Virus record (IMG/VR): IMGVR_UViG_3300020034_000004
Span: 1-64,000 of that record
Direction: 5' to 3' (one strand)
DNA length: 64,000 nt
Source of the DNA: a virus
Shown one piece after another: positions 39,708-47,155 of the stretch. Numbering within the stretch: position 1 is the first letter of the stretch; every line of letters starts with the position of its first letter. The notes beneath the pieces were generated by a model. The model was given only the letters and a program-made list of their open reading frames with translations, did no database searches and was not told where the DNA came from. The translations under genes were made by a program, and so were the position numbers.

Positions 39708-39815
39708 ATGTTGTCAATAGACAAATTATTGCAAGTGCTGGTCTGACTACCTCATTGGGTCATACAGACCGTACGGATTGGTTACCTTAGCAACACTTGA
39801 TACCCTGATATAACT

Positions 39816-39844
39816 ACTTTAACACCATACCGGCCGTTTGTCAA
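39816..39844 (-). promoter_or_regulatory. Promoter with GGCCGGTA in the spacer
   Basis: TTGACA, 17 bp, TAAAGT; drives tRNA-His through a structured leader. Confidence 0.7.
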
Positions 39845-39867
39845 GACCTCACATTATGTGGTTTGAT

Positions 39868-40500
39868 TCAGGCGCAGTTCACAGCGTCGTATCTACGATG
39901 CATTGCTGAATCACAAGCTGTCTTATCGTGATACTGTGCCCACCTCAGGTCCCATCTATTCTGATTGAAGATAGAAACACTAGAGCCACCAGACCAAATC
40001 TTACCACCCAAATGTTGACCCATCAATCTAGTGATGTATGTGGCAATTGCATTAGTACCGGCATAAATGACATCCGGCTGACAAGAGTACCTGTAATAAT
40101 TGTAAAAGATTGTCGGGCCAGTCTCATGCCTTGAACCATCACTTGTCAAGTTTTGATAACCCTGAGCACACCACGGATAATCGTTGGCTTGATATGCCTG
40201 CACTAGCCAGGTTCGTATAATCTGTCTATCTAGATAACCATAATCACCACAAGTAACACCAGTGGCTGGTACATTTGTATAAATAACACTAATTGCTGGT
40301 GATTCATTCCAGCTATTAGCTGCGGTATGAAAATATGATGGATAGAACGAACCAGTTGAATGGTCTTCTACACATACATATGGACTATAGAATCTATGAT
40401 TGTCAATCGGTACCGCCGCGTTTGCTGCTAGAGCGCCTGCCATCCAAAAAGCCATAACTAAACAGGCAAAAACGGTAAGTCTATTAAAAATTTTCTTCAA
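39868..40500 (-). CDS. Secreted metzincin-like protein lacking the zinc motif
   Basis: 210 residues. Signal peptide to about residue 28 (ALAANA). The layout resembles the protease at 5447-6100: signal, ANSWN segment, Cys pairs. But the HExxHxxGxxH position reads RLMGQHLGGKIW (158-169), with only one His. Probably a non-catalytic relative, perhaps a binding protein. TTG start with GGAGAG upstream. The relationship is inferred by eye. Confidence 0.65.
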   Translation of the reverse strand: MKKIFNRLTVFACLVMAFWMAGALAANAAVPIDNHRFYSPYVCVEDHSTGSFYPSYFHTAANSWNESPAISVIYTNVPATGVTCGDYGYLDRQIIRTWLVQAYQANDYPWCAQGYQNLTSDGSRHETGPTIFYNYYRYSCQPDVIYAGTNAIATYITRLMGQHLGGKIWSGGSSVSIFNQNRWDLRWAQYHDKTACDSAMHRRYDAVNCA

Positions 40501-40545
40501 TTTTCGCTCTCCATATATGAATGTGGGGCCGAAGACCCACCTTGA

Positions 40546-40615
40546 GGGCTGAACGGGTACTGACCCCGCTTCTTCACGTTGGCAACGTGAGACATTACCT
40601 TTATGCTACCAGCCC
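40546..40615 (-). tRNA. tRNA-Gly(GCC)
   Basis: 70 nt. Acceptor GGGCTGG/TCAGCCC, stem TCACG/CGTGA, loop TTGCCAA. T loop GTCAGTA is non-canonical, like tRNA-His. Confidence 0.75.
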
Positions 40616-40703
40616 GGAGTAACGAAATTTCCTTCCACTACCCTTATTTAAAGCCCCATATGTTTCGGTCAATGAATCTAACTGCTTAAGCTGCCGGTAT
40701 TAA

Positions 40704-40763
40704 TTATAAAATCCAAATCAATAATGCTATGATAAGAAGAACACCAACAATAGTCCAAATCAT
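40704..40763 (-). CDS. 19-aa hydrophobic peptide
   Basis: MIWTIVGVLLIIALLIWIL: a bare transmembrane helix with GGGGGA upstream and promoter 40807-40835. Could be a membrane-active or type I toxin-like peptide. Confidence 0.4.
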   Translation of the reverse strand: MIWTIVGVLLIIALLIWIL

Positions 40764-40806
40764 ATTATTCCCCCACCCACTTTAATCACCACCTAATACT
40801 TATAAT

Positions 40807-40835
40807 AGAATAACATATAAGAATCTTAGTGTCAA
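40807..40835 (-). promoter_or_regulatory. Promoter for the 19-aa peptide and tRNA-Gly
   Basis: TTGACA, 17 bp, TATTCT. Confidence 0.65.
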
Positions 40836-40838
40836 TGC

Positions 40839-40910
40839 GCCCCTGACTGGATTCGAACCAGCATTTTTCAGCTTAGAAGGCTGTTGAGTTATCCCTTACT
40901 CTACAGAGGC
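40839..40910 (-). tRNA. tRNA-Arg(UCU)
   Basis: 72 nt. Acceptor GCCTCTG/CAGGGGC, loop CTTCTAA, T loop TTCGAAT. Confidence 0.87.
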
Positions 40911-40912
40911 AG

Positions 40913-41031
40913 ATGTAGCTGGATGGTCTTCGGATGCACTTAGGTCCTACTGGTCTGAATAACTGTGGTTCTTATGTTTCACAGCACTGACATTTCTGGC
41001 GAATACGCCTGCTCCTAAGGTCCAGCTACAT
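40913..41031 (-). ncRNA. 119-nt multibranched structured RNA
   Basis: Closed by an 11-bp perfect helix ATGTAGCTGGA/TCCAGCTACAT (40913-40923 with 41021-41031). Inside: CTTAGG/CCTAAG (40939-40944 with 41014-41019), hairpin GGCG-AATA-CGCC (40998-41009) and CTGTG/CACAG (40963-40984). No ORF. Lies 2 nt from the tRNA-Arg 5' end. A free-standing ncRNA or Y-RNA-like element is possible. Confidence 0.6.
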
Positions 41032-41070
41032 GGTCCGGTATGTATTTTATCTCTCACTTTCCATACCGGC

Positions 41071-41106
41071 TCTCTATCGGGGGTTTAATACGAAGAGAGC
41101 CCCGAT
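41071..41106. terminator. Hairpin with pseudoknot potential
   Basis: GGCTCTCT/AGAGAGCC arms; ATCGGGG in the loop can instead pair with CCCCGAT just outside, giving two alternative folds. Follows the 45-aa zinc gene. Confidence 0.45.
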
Positions 41107-41107
41107 G

Positions 41108-41245
41108 TTAATATCTACTTAGTGCTTTATACAGTCTTTCGAATTGTGACTTGCCGTTACGTTGACAAGACGGTGAACAATAGATTTTACCGCCCACAAT
41201 CCATAAATGAGTCTTAATCTGTGTACCGCATTTTGAACAGTTCAA
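41108..41245 (-). CDS. 45-aa zinc-finger protein
   Basis: NCSKCGTQ and YCSPSCQRNG form a CxxC...CxxxC site; basic helical tail. TTG start inferred. Downstream of promoter 41317-41345. Confidence 0.5.
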   Translation of the reverse strand: MNCSKCGTQIKTHLWIVGGKIYCSPSCQRNGKSQFERLYKALSRY

Positions 41246-41316
41246 TGTTTTATCTAGTTTTTATGGTCTAGCGACCCCGAGAGTGACAGCCTCTTGCTTG
41301 TCACGATTATATATCT

Positions 41317-41345
41317 ATAGTATCACGTGACAGTCGTCACGTCAA
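41317..41345 (-). promoter_or_regulatory. Promoter with operator-like dyad in the spacer
   Basis: TTGACG, 17 bp, TACTAT. ACGTGAC/GTCACGT (41325-41342) is a 7-bp dyad between the -35 and -10 boxes. Confidence 0.6.
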
Positions 41346-41347
41346 GA

Positions 41348-41581
41348 TTATCGAGCAAGATATCTTACTCTGCGCTCAGCTTGTCTTGACTCATATGGAG
41401 TAGGCAAGCCTTGTGCGCGATATACATCATTTGCTGCTTTACGCTCAGCAGCGTCAGCAATATTTGCTTTCTTTTCAAGCTGTCGCTTTGCCCATGAGCG
41501 GGCGCGGCGGGCTTTAAGATTAACATTGCTCATACGCTTGTGGGCAGGATTGCCCTTGTTGCTTCGTTGTTGGTCGGCCAT
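41348..41581 (-). CDS. Basic protein, 77 aa
   Basis: AGGAGG upstream of ATG. Very rich in Arg/Lys/Ala (NLKARRARSWAKRQLEKKAN); likely nucleic-acid binding. No family. Confidence 0.65.
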   Translation of the reverse strand: MADQQRSNKGNPAHKRMSNVNLKARRARSWAKRQLEKKANIADAAERKAANDVYRAQGLPTPYESRQAERRVRYLAR

Positions 41582-41692
41582 CTATTAGACACCTCCTTTT
41601 CAGGTAGTTACCTAATCATGACCGTACCTCCAAAAGTTCATTTATATTTACCCTCCGATTTTTATCAGTGATTATGTTCAGTGATGATATTA

Positions 41693-42064
41693 TCAGTCCC
41701 ACAGATGGGAAAAGTATTGTACAAAAAGCTGCAGCGCTTTGTTACGCTTTTCCTCAAGTGCTCGTGACCAAGCGTAATAATTATTATCACTAAACTTGTA
41801 GGTATCCATGCTTTGCAGTTCAGCGTGAGCTTTGAAGCCGTCAATCATCTCGTCAAGAACAACAATCCACTCATCCATATTGACAAACCCGCCAGGAAAA
41901 CCAGCGCCAGTCTTAAAACGTTCAAGACCACCGACAATCACAAAAGCGAGGTAGTCATTGAAATTCCAAAAATCATATTCGGAAAATCCATTCTCACCAC
42001 GCTGTTTTAGATGCTCTTTGCGCTCACTTGGCTCAACAAAATCACTTGGGTCTTTGAGACTCAT
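41693..42064 (-). CDS. Hypothetical protein, 123 aa
   Basis: Helical, aromatic-rich (YDFWNFNDYLAFVIVGGLER). No family. Overlaps the zinc gene upstream. Confidence 0.68.
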   Translation of the reverse strand: MSLKDPSDFVEPSERKEHLKQRGENGFSEYDFWNFNDYLAFVIVGGLERFKTGAGFPGGFVNMDEWIVVLDEMIDGFKAHAELQSMDTYKFSDNNYYAWSRALEEKRNKALQLFVQYFSHLWD

Positions 42065-42242
42065 CAACTTCACTCCAATCTAGACCCTGGGCGCACTCAA
42101 GGCACGCCGGTATTTGAGTAGTGTTGTCTCCATCGAAACCTTTAATGGTCAACCGCCCGGTTGCAGGCACGTTGTTACATAATGAACAGAACTCAACACG
42201 CTCAATTGCGTTTTGGTCCAAGGTCTCTATACTCACAATCAA
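42042..42242 (-). CDS. Zinc-ribbon protein, 66 aa
   Basis: FCSLCNN and ACLECAQ give CxxC...CxxC. Between them a short beta hairpin. Function unknown. Confidence 0.65.
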   Translation of the reverse strand: MIVSIETLDQNAIERVEFCSLCNNVPATGRLTIKGFDGDNTTQIPACLECAQGLDWSEVDESQRPK

Positions 42243-42363
42243 CTACCTTTACTCCGAGGTTATCTCCAACACTAAACGTGTCTTGGACTGCATCCCATGC
42301 GTCACCTTCATCGAAGGCATCGATTTCGAGCTTCATTATTACTTCATAAATAAACTTCTTCAT
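42202..42363 (-). CDS. Hypothetical protein, 53 aa, leaderless
   Basis: TATACT ends 7 nt before the ATG, so a leaderless start. MKKFIYEVIMKLEIDAFDEG start; alpha/beta. No family. Confidence 0.6.
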   Translation of the reverse strand: MKKFIYEVIMKLEIDAFDEGDAWDAVQDTFSVGDNLGVKVVDCEYRDLGPKRN

Positions 42364-42416
42364 GGAGCTTAGTATAGCACTAAAGGATATCTAATGCCAT
42401 ACCGGTTTTTCAATGA

Positions 42417-42463
42417 AAAGACCTAAGAGAACTCAAAGCCTTACCCTATTCTCTTAGGTCTTT
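42417..42463. terminator. 15-bp bidirectional terminator
   Basis: Perfect arms AAAGACCTAAGAGAA / TTCTCTTAGGTCTTT with a 17-nt loop; T-run on the minus strand after the tRNA at 42466. Confidence 0.8.
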
Positions 42464-42465
42464 GC

Positions 42466-42541
42466 GCGAGTGAAGGGATTCGAACCCCCATTTTCATTCC
42501 GTTATGCACTAATGGTTCGTAGCCACCGCCATTACACCCGC
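42466..42541 (-). tRNA. tRNA of uncertain isotype (UGC or GCA)
   Basis: 76 nt. Acceptor GCGGGTG/CACTCGC, T loop TTCGAAT, stem CCATT/AACGG, loop AGTGCAT. Position 33 is not U in the 7-nt loop; reading UGC gives Ala but G3-U70 is absent, and a shifted reading gives GCA (Cys). Confidence 0.55.
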
Positions 42542-42572
42542 ATTGTAATCGAAACTGTGATATGATGTAGTC

Positions 42573-43094
42573 ATGAATAATAACAGTTCGAAACATACAT
42601 GTTTGCAGTGTTTCAACGAAACAATGAATCCTAAATTCTGTTCACGTTCTTGCTCTGCAACCTATAATAATACTATCATGCCCAAGAGGCAGCGTCAAGT
42701 CTGGGTTTTCAATTGTTCTCGATGCAATAAGCCTCAAAAGAAAAAATCTTTATCTGGATTATGTTCAATTTGTTGGAATGATGAACAAGATAAAATTGCT
42801 GGAGAAATGACTCTTGGAGAATCCATAAAAGAATTTGCAAATCCCAGAAGTCGATACAATACTGTTAGACATCATGGACGAAAACTTTCCAAAATTTATA
42901 ATCAATGCCAAGTTTGTGGATATGATAAAGTTCTTCAAGTTTGCCACATCAGACCAGTCTCTTCATTTCCTCTTGATACCCAAATAAAAGAAATAAACGC
43001 ACCTGATAATATTGCAATATTATGTCCCAATCATCATTGTGAACTTGACCGAGGATTACTCGCACCCTCTGAGATACCAAATCGAGCGGCATGA
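42573..43094 (+). CDS. HNH homing endonuclease, plus strand
   Basis: 173 residues. Three zinc knuckles, then CQVCGYDKVLQVCHIRPVSS and APDNIAILCPNHHCELD form the HNH core. TGATATGAT (extended -10) ends 6 nt before the ATG, so leaderless. Inserted among minus-strand tRNAs. Confidence 0.85.
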   Translation: MNNNSSKHTCLQCFNETMNPKFCSRSCSATYNNTIMPKRQRQVWVFNCSRCNKPQKKKSLSGLCSICWNDEQDKIAGEMTLGESIKEFANPRSRYNTVRHHGRKLSKIYNQCQVCGYDKVLQVCHIRPVSSFPLDTQIKEINAPDNIAILCPNHHCELDRGLLAPSEIPNRAA

Positions 43095-43152
43095 GATTGT
43101 CTGGTACTCGCCAGAAGCTCTACCATTGAGACTTACTCTGCACTTACCTAGG

Positions 43153-43200
43153 ATGGAGAGCCCGGATTCGAACCGACAACCTCCGGGTTTCCCAGACAAT
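43153..43200 (-). pseudogene. tRNA 3'-half remnant
   Basis: A TTCGAAT T loop with partly paired stem and a GGGAAACCC segment; no 5' acceptor strand. Confidence 0.35.
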
Positions 43201-43205
43201 AACGA

Positions 43206-43275
43206 GCGGATAACAGGACTCGAACCTGCTTCTCAAGATTGGAAATCTTGGGCACAACCTATATACCATATCCGC
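43206..43275 (-). tRNA. tRNA-Gly(UCC)
   Basis: 70 nt. Acceptor GCGGATA/TATCCGC, stem CAAGA/TCTTG, loop TTTCCAA, T loop TTCGAGT. Confidence 0.88.
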
Positions 43276-43331
43276 ATTTGGTTCCGTTGTTTTGTTAACA
43301 GTATGGCGGCTCAACGGTTTCCATAAATTCC

Positions 43332-43412
43332 GGTGCCAGCACAGAGACTTGAACTCTGTTCCTTGGGACTTCACTCCAAAGCATATCCATACATGCTCTG
43401 CTGACAGGCACC
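43332..43412 (-). tRNA. tRNA-Ser(GGA), irregular
   Basis: 81 nt, class II with a GGAGTGAAGTCC variable arm. Acceptor GGTGCC/GGCACC with about 3 extra nt before the T arm, and an 8-nt anticodon loop containing TGGA. T loop TTCAAGT. Confidence 0.6.
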
Positions 43413-43458
43413 AGCGGGTACCGACGCTTCGGTATACGTTCCCTAACTGGTACTAACT

Positions 43459-43487
43459 ACTATAACATGTTTAAGAAGGCTTGTCAA
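43459..43487 (-). promoter_or_regulatory. Promoter for tRNA-Ser/Gly block
   Basis: TTGACA, 17 bp, TATAGT. Confidence 0.8.
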
Positions 43488-43495
43488 GTATCAAT

Positions 43496-44020
43496 TTATG
43501 TACCGTCGTACCAAGCAATTCCAAGAGCTAAATTGTATACCTGCTCCGAAGTCATATCATTAGCACTTTGTGTTATAGCCAAAACATCATCTTCAACCAA
43601 AGTAGGATTGAATCTACCCCATCTTCGAATATCTTGAAAGTTACAAGCTAAACGAAGAGCGTGTCTTTTTCTTTTGAAGTCGTTACCCTCGGTTAGTGCA
43701 AATGATTTAATTGTCCTCAAATACCTTTCCCATACACCTGTACCAAGAACATAATTATTTCTAAATGCAGAAATCTTATCCCTTACCGGCATTTGACTCA
43801 TCATAGCTTCACAGGCTTGTGGTACCCCAGACTCTACCTGCATCAGCCAAGTTCCAAAATCTACCACAACGGAATCAACTCCGTCAACAATGCTTTGCTT
43901 AGCATATTTTGCTCTGGCAGTCTTGACCTTTGAAACGACGGTATAGTAGTCATAATCACTATTGTCATGGTGTAAACCATACAATCTACTTCCATGAATT
44001 GTTTTGAACAATATTTCCAT
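43496..44020 (-). CDS. RlaP-like nucleotidyltransferase
   Basis: 174 residues from the ATG at 44020 (AGGGGGG upstream, GCCGGTA between it and the ATG). TIHGSRLYGL and NSDYDYY give the GS...DxD site of the predicted polymerase-beta-fold nucleotidyltransferases called RlaP (RNA-ligase-associated protein). Homologues are linked to RNA ligases and RNA end repair; an Rnl2-like ligase lies at 50731-51354. Next to Ro60 genes. Confidence 0.75.
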   Translation of the reverse strand: MEILFKTIHGSRLYGLHHDNSDYDYYTVVSKVKTARAKYAKQSIVDGVDSVVVDFGTWLMQVESGVPQACEAMMSQMPVRDKISAFRNNYVLGTGVWERYLRTIKSFALTEGNDFKRKRHALRLACNFQDIRRWGRFNPTLVEDDVLAITQSANDMTSEQVYNLALGIAWYDGT

Positions 44021-44030
44021 ACCGGCCCCC

Positions 44031-44888
44031 CTATCTCTTAGCCAACTTTCCATACTGTCCGTTAGCAGTTGCACACACACCGGTAGTTGCATAGAATGGG
44101 TTACTGGCCGGTACATTAACTAAACTTGGGTAATAATAATGCATATAATACTGCCAAACATATGCCATACGTAAATGTCCACAAGAACTAGCATGAATCT
44201 TATCAGTATTTAGGTCTTTGACTTCATCACCAATAATATTCATAGGAACATACTTAACATATGAAGGATTCGCATTCGCTACCGCCAAAATCTTGCTGTT
44301 CAATTCAGCCCACTTAGCGTGAGGAGACTTAATCAGACTTGCCAAAAAGACAATGGTGTCTGGACTAGCCAAATGAATACGAGTAACTAATAGCTGGATT
44401 CTATTCTGTACGTTAGGAATATCATAGTTCTGGGCCAAATCATTCGTACCGGCGTGAATCAAAACATACTTTGGCTTATAAAGAATGACTCGATTAGCAA
44501 CAACGGTACTCAATTCGTCAATTCGCCAACCAGAATGTCCTTCATGATTGTTGTCACCCATTACCTGGAAAGCAGTCTTATGACACTTATATGGGAGCCA
44601 TGGACTAATTGGACATTGACCAACCATATTTGGCTTCTGCATACCGCCCGCGTTGAGTCCCTGAACCAATGGTCCTCGGTAACCGTCAGTAGCATCTACA
44701 TACTGGCCGGTAGAATTGGTATGAGGATTATAACCCCATGTGTTTGAATCGCCCAAGGGCATAATATTTGTGTATTCATCAATAAGAGTCGTCTTGAGTG
44801 TAAATGGTCGAGGAGATACCTTCGCTTCGGCTGGTGCAGTTAACACGAACGACATCAACATCAACATAATCGAGAATAGCGTCTTCAT
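44031..44888 (-). CDS. Secreted SGNH/GDSL hydrolase
   Basis: 285 residues from the ATG at 44888 (AGGGG upstream). Signal peptide to about residue 22. PLGDSNTWGY (Ser48), HAGTNDL and DKIHASSCGH supply the SGNH blocks. These enzymes deacylate or deacetylate polysaccharides and lipids. Could strip a surface polymer. Confidence 0.85.
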   Translation of the reverse strand: MKTLFSIMLMLMSFVLTAPAEAKVSPRPFTLKTTLIDEYTNIMPLGDSNTWGYNPHTNSTGQYVDATDGYRGPLVQGLNAGGMQKPNMVGQCPISPWLPYKCHKTAFQVMGDNNHEGHSGWRIDELSTVVANRVILYKPKYVLIHAGTNDLAQNYDIPNVQNRIQLLVTRIHLASPDTIVFLASLIKSPHAKWAELNSKILAVANANPSYVKYVPMNIIGDEVKDLNTDKIHASSCGHLRMAYVWQYYMHYYYPSLVNVPASNPFYATTGVCATANGQYGKLAKR

Positions 44889-44913
44889 GATTCCCCTATC
44901 TAAGTATAACTCA

Positions 44914-45006
44914 TTATTGAATGACGTAGAATTCTCCCGCTTTATACGGAGTACTCCAAATTGCAGTTTCAAAGCGTCCAAGATTTTCAATGTTAAATCT
45001 CTCCAA
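44914..45006 (-). CDS. 30-aa peptide (weak call)
   Basis: TTG start with AAAGGCG upstream. MERFNIENLGRFETAIWSTP start. May be a leader peptide for the SGNH gene. Confidence 0.35.
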   Translation of the reverse strand: MERFNIENLGRFETAIWSTPYKAGEFYVIQ

Positions 45007-45034
45007 GGTGACGCCTTTCTAACGACCTAATACA

Positions 45035-45063
45035 AGCATACAGGTGGGAGCGGTACCTGTCAA
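45035..45063 (-). promoter_or_regulatory. Promoter for the SGNH hydrolase unit
   Basis: TTGACA, 17 bp, TATGCT. Confidence 0.75.
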
Positions 45064-45085
45064 GGCCCTACTCCCACCTATATTA

Positions 45086-46174
45086 TCAGATTCTACCGGC
45101 TGAGAAATCCGCTAGGACTCTTGGAGCCGCTGCATCAAATCCAACGAAGTCCATCATGATTCCTGGCATCGTTGGGTCCGCAATTGTGAACTCAGTACCA
45201 GCAAAAGCAACTACAGCTAGTCTTGAGTCGCGACCAGAAGTCTGACGATACTTAACTAGGGACTGTGCTGGCTTCTCTGGCCCGGCCCAAGTTTCGTTAT
45301 CGGTAAATACCATGAATGTATCAATGTTCTTGTTCTTCTCACGTGCGTGACGCATTGGCGCAGAACAATCAGTACCGCCTCCACTAAAGCGGCTAATTTT
45401 TTCCTTCACTGTTTCCAAAGAGTCGCGGTCAGAGACATTGACTGTCTTGACTTTCTCCACGTAAGTGCCAAAAGCATTGATTTCAACATATGGCTCTGTA
45501 CGCAGAGTAACCATTGCCATTACTGCAGCAGCCCCGGCGTAGTCCATACCAACCAGACCAGCAGGAGCACCCCACGTCATGGACGCGGAAGTGTCAATGC
45601 TAATCATTGTGCGCTTGTTGGCAGGTTCAATTGTCTGGAAGGCGCTATAGAAACCATCTTCCAAGGCACCCAGAACTTTAGCGTTAACTGCCCATTCGCG
45701 ATGACGAACTCCATAACCTCCCTGCGCGAGCGGACCTTTACCATAAATACCCAATGCGTTTGCGTAGGCAACTGGATGAACTCGACCATTGATAATTCTC
45801 TCTTCGTTGGCCAGAGCCTGAGCCACATCGCCAGCGAACTTCAAATCATCAAACGCACCAATCTTAGCGAAACGAGTTACATTTCGTAAAAGTGCAGTTT
45901 GTCCCAATGCTCCATCGTAGAATAGAGTCTTCCAGACCTCTGCTTCTTTTAGGAACTGAGTTGGAACTGCTTCCCATGGAAGGTTCTTATGAATCCTCAA
46001 TGCATTCAGAACTTCTGACACATTCTGCGCAGACTGAACCATCTGAAATCCATGCAAAATCTCAGGAGCATCTTTAGAAATCTCTCCCTTAAGGATAAAG
46101 TCTCCCACCCTTGGGTTTATACCCTTCGGATGAGCTAGTCTAAACAAATCGGCGTGTCGCCATGTGTTACTCAT
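45086..46174 (-). CDS. Ro60/TROVE protein, C-terminal part with vWA domain
   Basis: 362 residues. It starts TWRHADLFRLAHPKG, the point where the middle of the TROVE domain begins in full-length Ro60/Rsr. Then NLPWEAVPTQFLK, the conserved block near AVPT in Rsr. A vWA domain follows with a MIDAS-type DTSAS at 194-198. Ro60 forms a ring that binds misfolded RNA and Y RNA and feeds RNA to exonucleases. The N-terminal part is a separate gene at 46334-46885. Confidence 0.85.
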   Translation of the reverse strand: MSNTWRHADLFRLAHPKGINPRVGDFILKGEISKDAPEILHGFQMVQSAQNVSEVLNALRIHKNLPWEAVPTQFLKEAEVWKTLFYDGALGQTALLRNVTRFAKIGAFDDLKFAGDVAQALANEERIINGRVHPVAYANALGIYGKGPLAQGGYGVRHREWAVNAKVLGALEDGFYSAFQTIEPANKRTMISIDTSASMTWGAPAGLVGMDYAGAAAVMAMVTLRTEPYVEINAFGTYVEKVKTVNVSDRDSLETVKEKISRFSGGGTDCSAPMRHAREKNKNIDTFMVFTDNETWAGPEKPAQSLVKYRQTSGRDSRLAVVAFAGTEFTIADPTMPGIMMDFVGFDAAAPRVLADFSAGRI

Positions 46175-46184
46175 ATTTTTCCTT

Positions 46185-46204
46185 TCGGCTCACTATCAGT
46201 GAGC
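46185..46204 (-). promoter_or_regulatory. Leader hairpin of the Ro60 C-part
   Basis: GCTCAC/GTGAGC hairpin, then CGAAAGG and the ATG. Nearly the same hairpin-plus-ribosome-site precedes the Ro60 N-part. Confidence 0.6.
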
Positions 46205-46333
46205 ATAATATAATAAATTCTTCACCAGAAATATGCATGTATCCCCATCGGGTAGAGCCATACTTTGATGATTTTGAACAGCAATGCGTAGATTGGGTAC
46301 CTAACAATATCTGAATATTGTGAAATCCAATTG

Positions 46334-46885
46334 TTAGACAGTGCGTGACCTATACTTCACGGCTTGATAAGCCAACTGCTCAGGAGTCTTTGATTCATAC
46401 CATCCTGCTACCGCTGCCCTCTTGGAACGACCCCAGCCACCAAATGCCTTGACGTAAGATGCGAACTCGAATAGATGAGTAGAAGTACGAACTACCTTAT
46501 TTACCGCCGCGCGAGCGTATGCCTTGTCCTGACCTTCAAAGAAGACCAATGCAAGAGTAAAGATAGTAGGTGACTGCTTCGCTGCGCGGTTGTTGACTGA
46601 TACGTCAACAACGGTATCGACAACCTCACGCTCATTGATTTTAATCATTTCCTTAACAAAGTCAACATTCTGCTTCGTTAGGTCTGATTCACCAACGTAA
46701 TAGGTGCCTGAATCGGTACCCAGAATAAGAAATCGTTCCAACCTGTCCTTATCTGATACCTTGAACACAAACCCACCGGCACTGTTTAAGACTTCGTCAG
46801 TCCTGCCTGGTGTGCGCTCGCTCTGTGGTGTAGAACCCTTACGGTTACGCTGAGTAGCGGCGGTACGTGTTAATGCGTTTGACAT
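46334..46885 (-). CDS. Ro60/TROVE protein, N-terminal part
   Basis: 183 residues from the ATG at 46885. SAGGFVFKVSDKDRLERFLI, then LGTDSGTYY and GGWGRSKRAAVAGWY followed by LAYQAVKYRSR match the first 180 residues of bacterial Rsr/Ro60. The protein stops exactly where Rsr would continue into WSxxD...LRxAHPK, which begins the next gene. So the protein is made as two chains. Confidence 0.82.
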   Translation of the reverse strand: MSNALTRTAATQRNRKGSTPQSERTPGRTDEVLNSAGGFVFKVSDKDRLERFLILGTDSGTYYVGESDLTKQNVDFVKEMIKINEREVVDTVVDVSVNNRAAKQSPTIFTLALVFFEGQDKAYARAAVNKVVRTSTHLFEFASYVKAFGGWGRSKRAAVAGWYESKTPEQLAYQAVKYRSRTV

Positions 46886-46900
46886 AATATTTCCCTTTCG

Positions 46901-46919
46901 GCTCATTCGCTATATGAGC
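46901..46919 (-). promoter_or_regulatory. Leader hairpin of the Ro60 N-part
   Basis: GCTCAT/ATGAGC hairpin followed by CGAAAGGGAAAT and the ATG; the twin of 46185-46204. Confidence 0.6.
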
Positions 46920-46937
46920 ATTAGATAGGTGAGCTAA

Positions 46938-47081
46938 CTATTCATCCAGACTGGCATGAATTACGTTTCTTATATCTTCCTGAAGTTGATTGGTTCTCTC
47001 ATGAGTCCAATACCCGTCGCCTCTTGCGAACGCCTCGACGAATGCGAATCCCAGGGCAACTTCTAAATTTTCTTTGTTCAC
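46938..47081 (-). CDS. 47-aa protein starting at the tRNA-Ile 3' end
   Basis: The GTG lies 2 nt beyond the discriminator base of tRNA-Ile(UAU), and there is no ribosome site. tRNA 3' processing would leave a near-leaderless mRNA. MNKENLEVALGFAFVEAFAR start; helical. Confidence 0.5.
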   Translation of the reverse strand: MNKENLEVALGFAFVEAFARGDGYWTHERTNQLQEDIRNVIHASLDE

Positions 47082-47083
47082 GT

Positions 47084-47155
47084 GCGCCAGGTCGGGGTCG
47101 AACCGACATCAACCTGTATATAAGACAGGGACACTTACCTTTGTGCTACCGGCGC
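47084..47155 (-). tRNA. tRNA-Ile(UAU)
   Basis: 72 nt. Acceptor GCGCCGG/CTGGCGC, stem CCTGT/ACAGG, loop CTTATAT, T loop TTCGACC. The end of the endonuclease VII gene overlaps its 5' 47 nt. Confidence 0.88.

Noticed and set aside
39690-39716. TTGACA upstream of tRNA-His
   Set aside because: No -10 box at suitable distance; the promoter at 39816-39844 explains the transcript.
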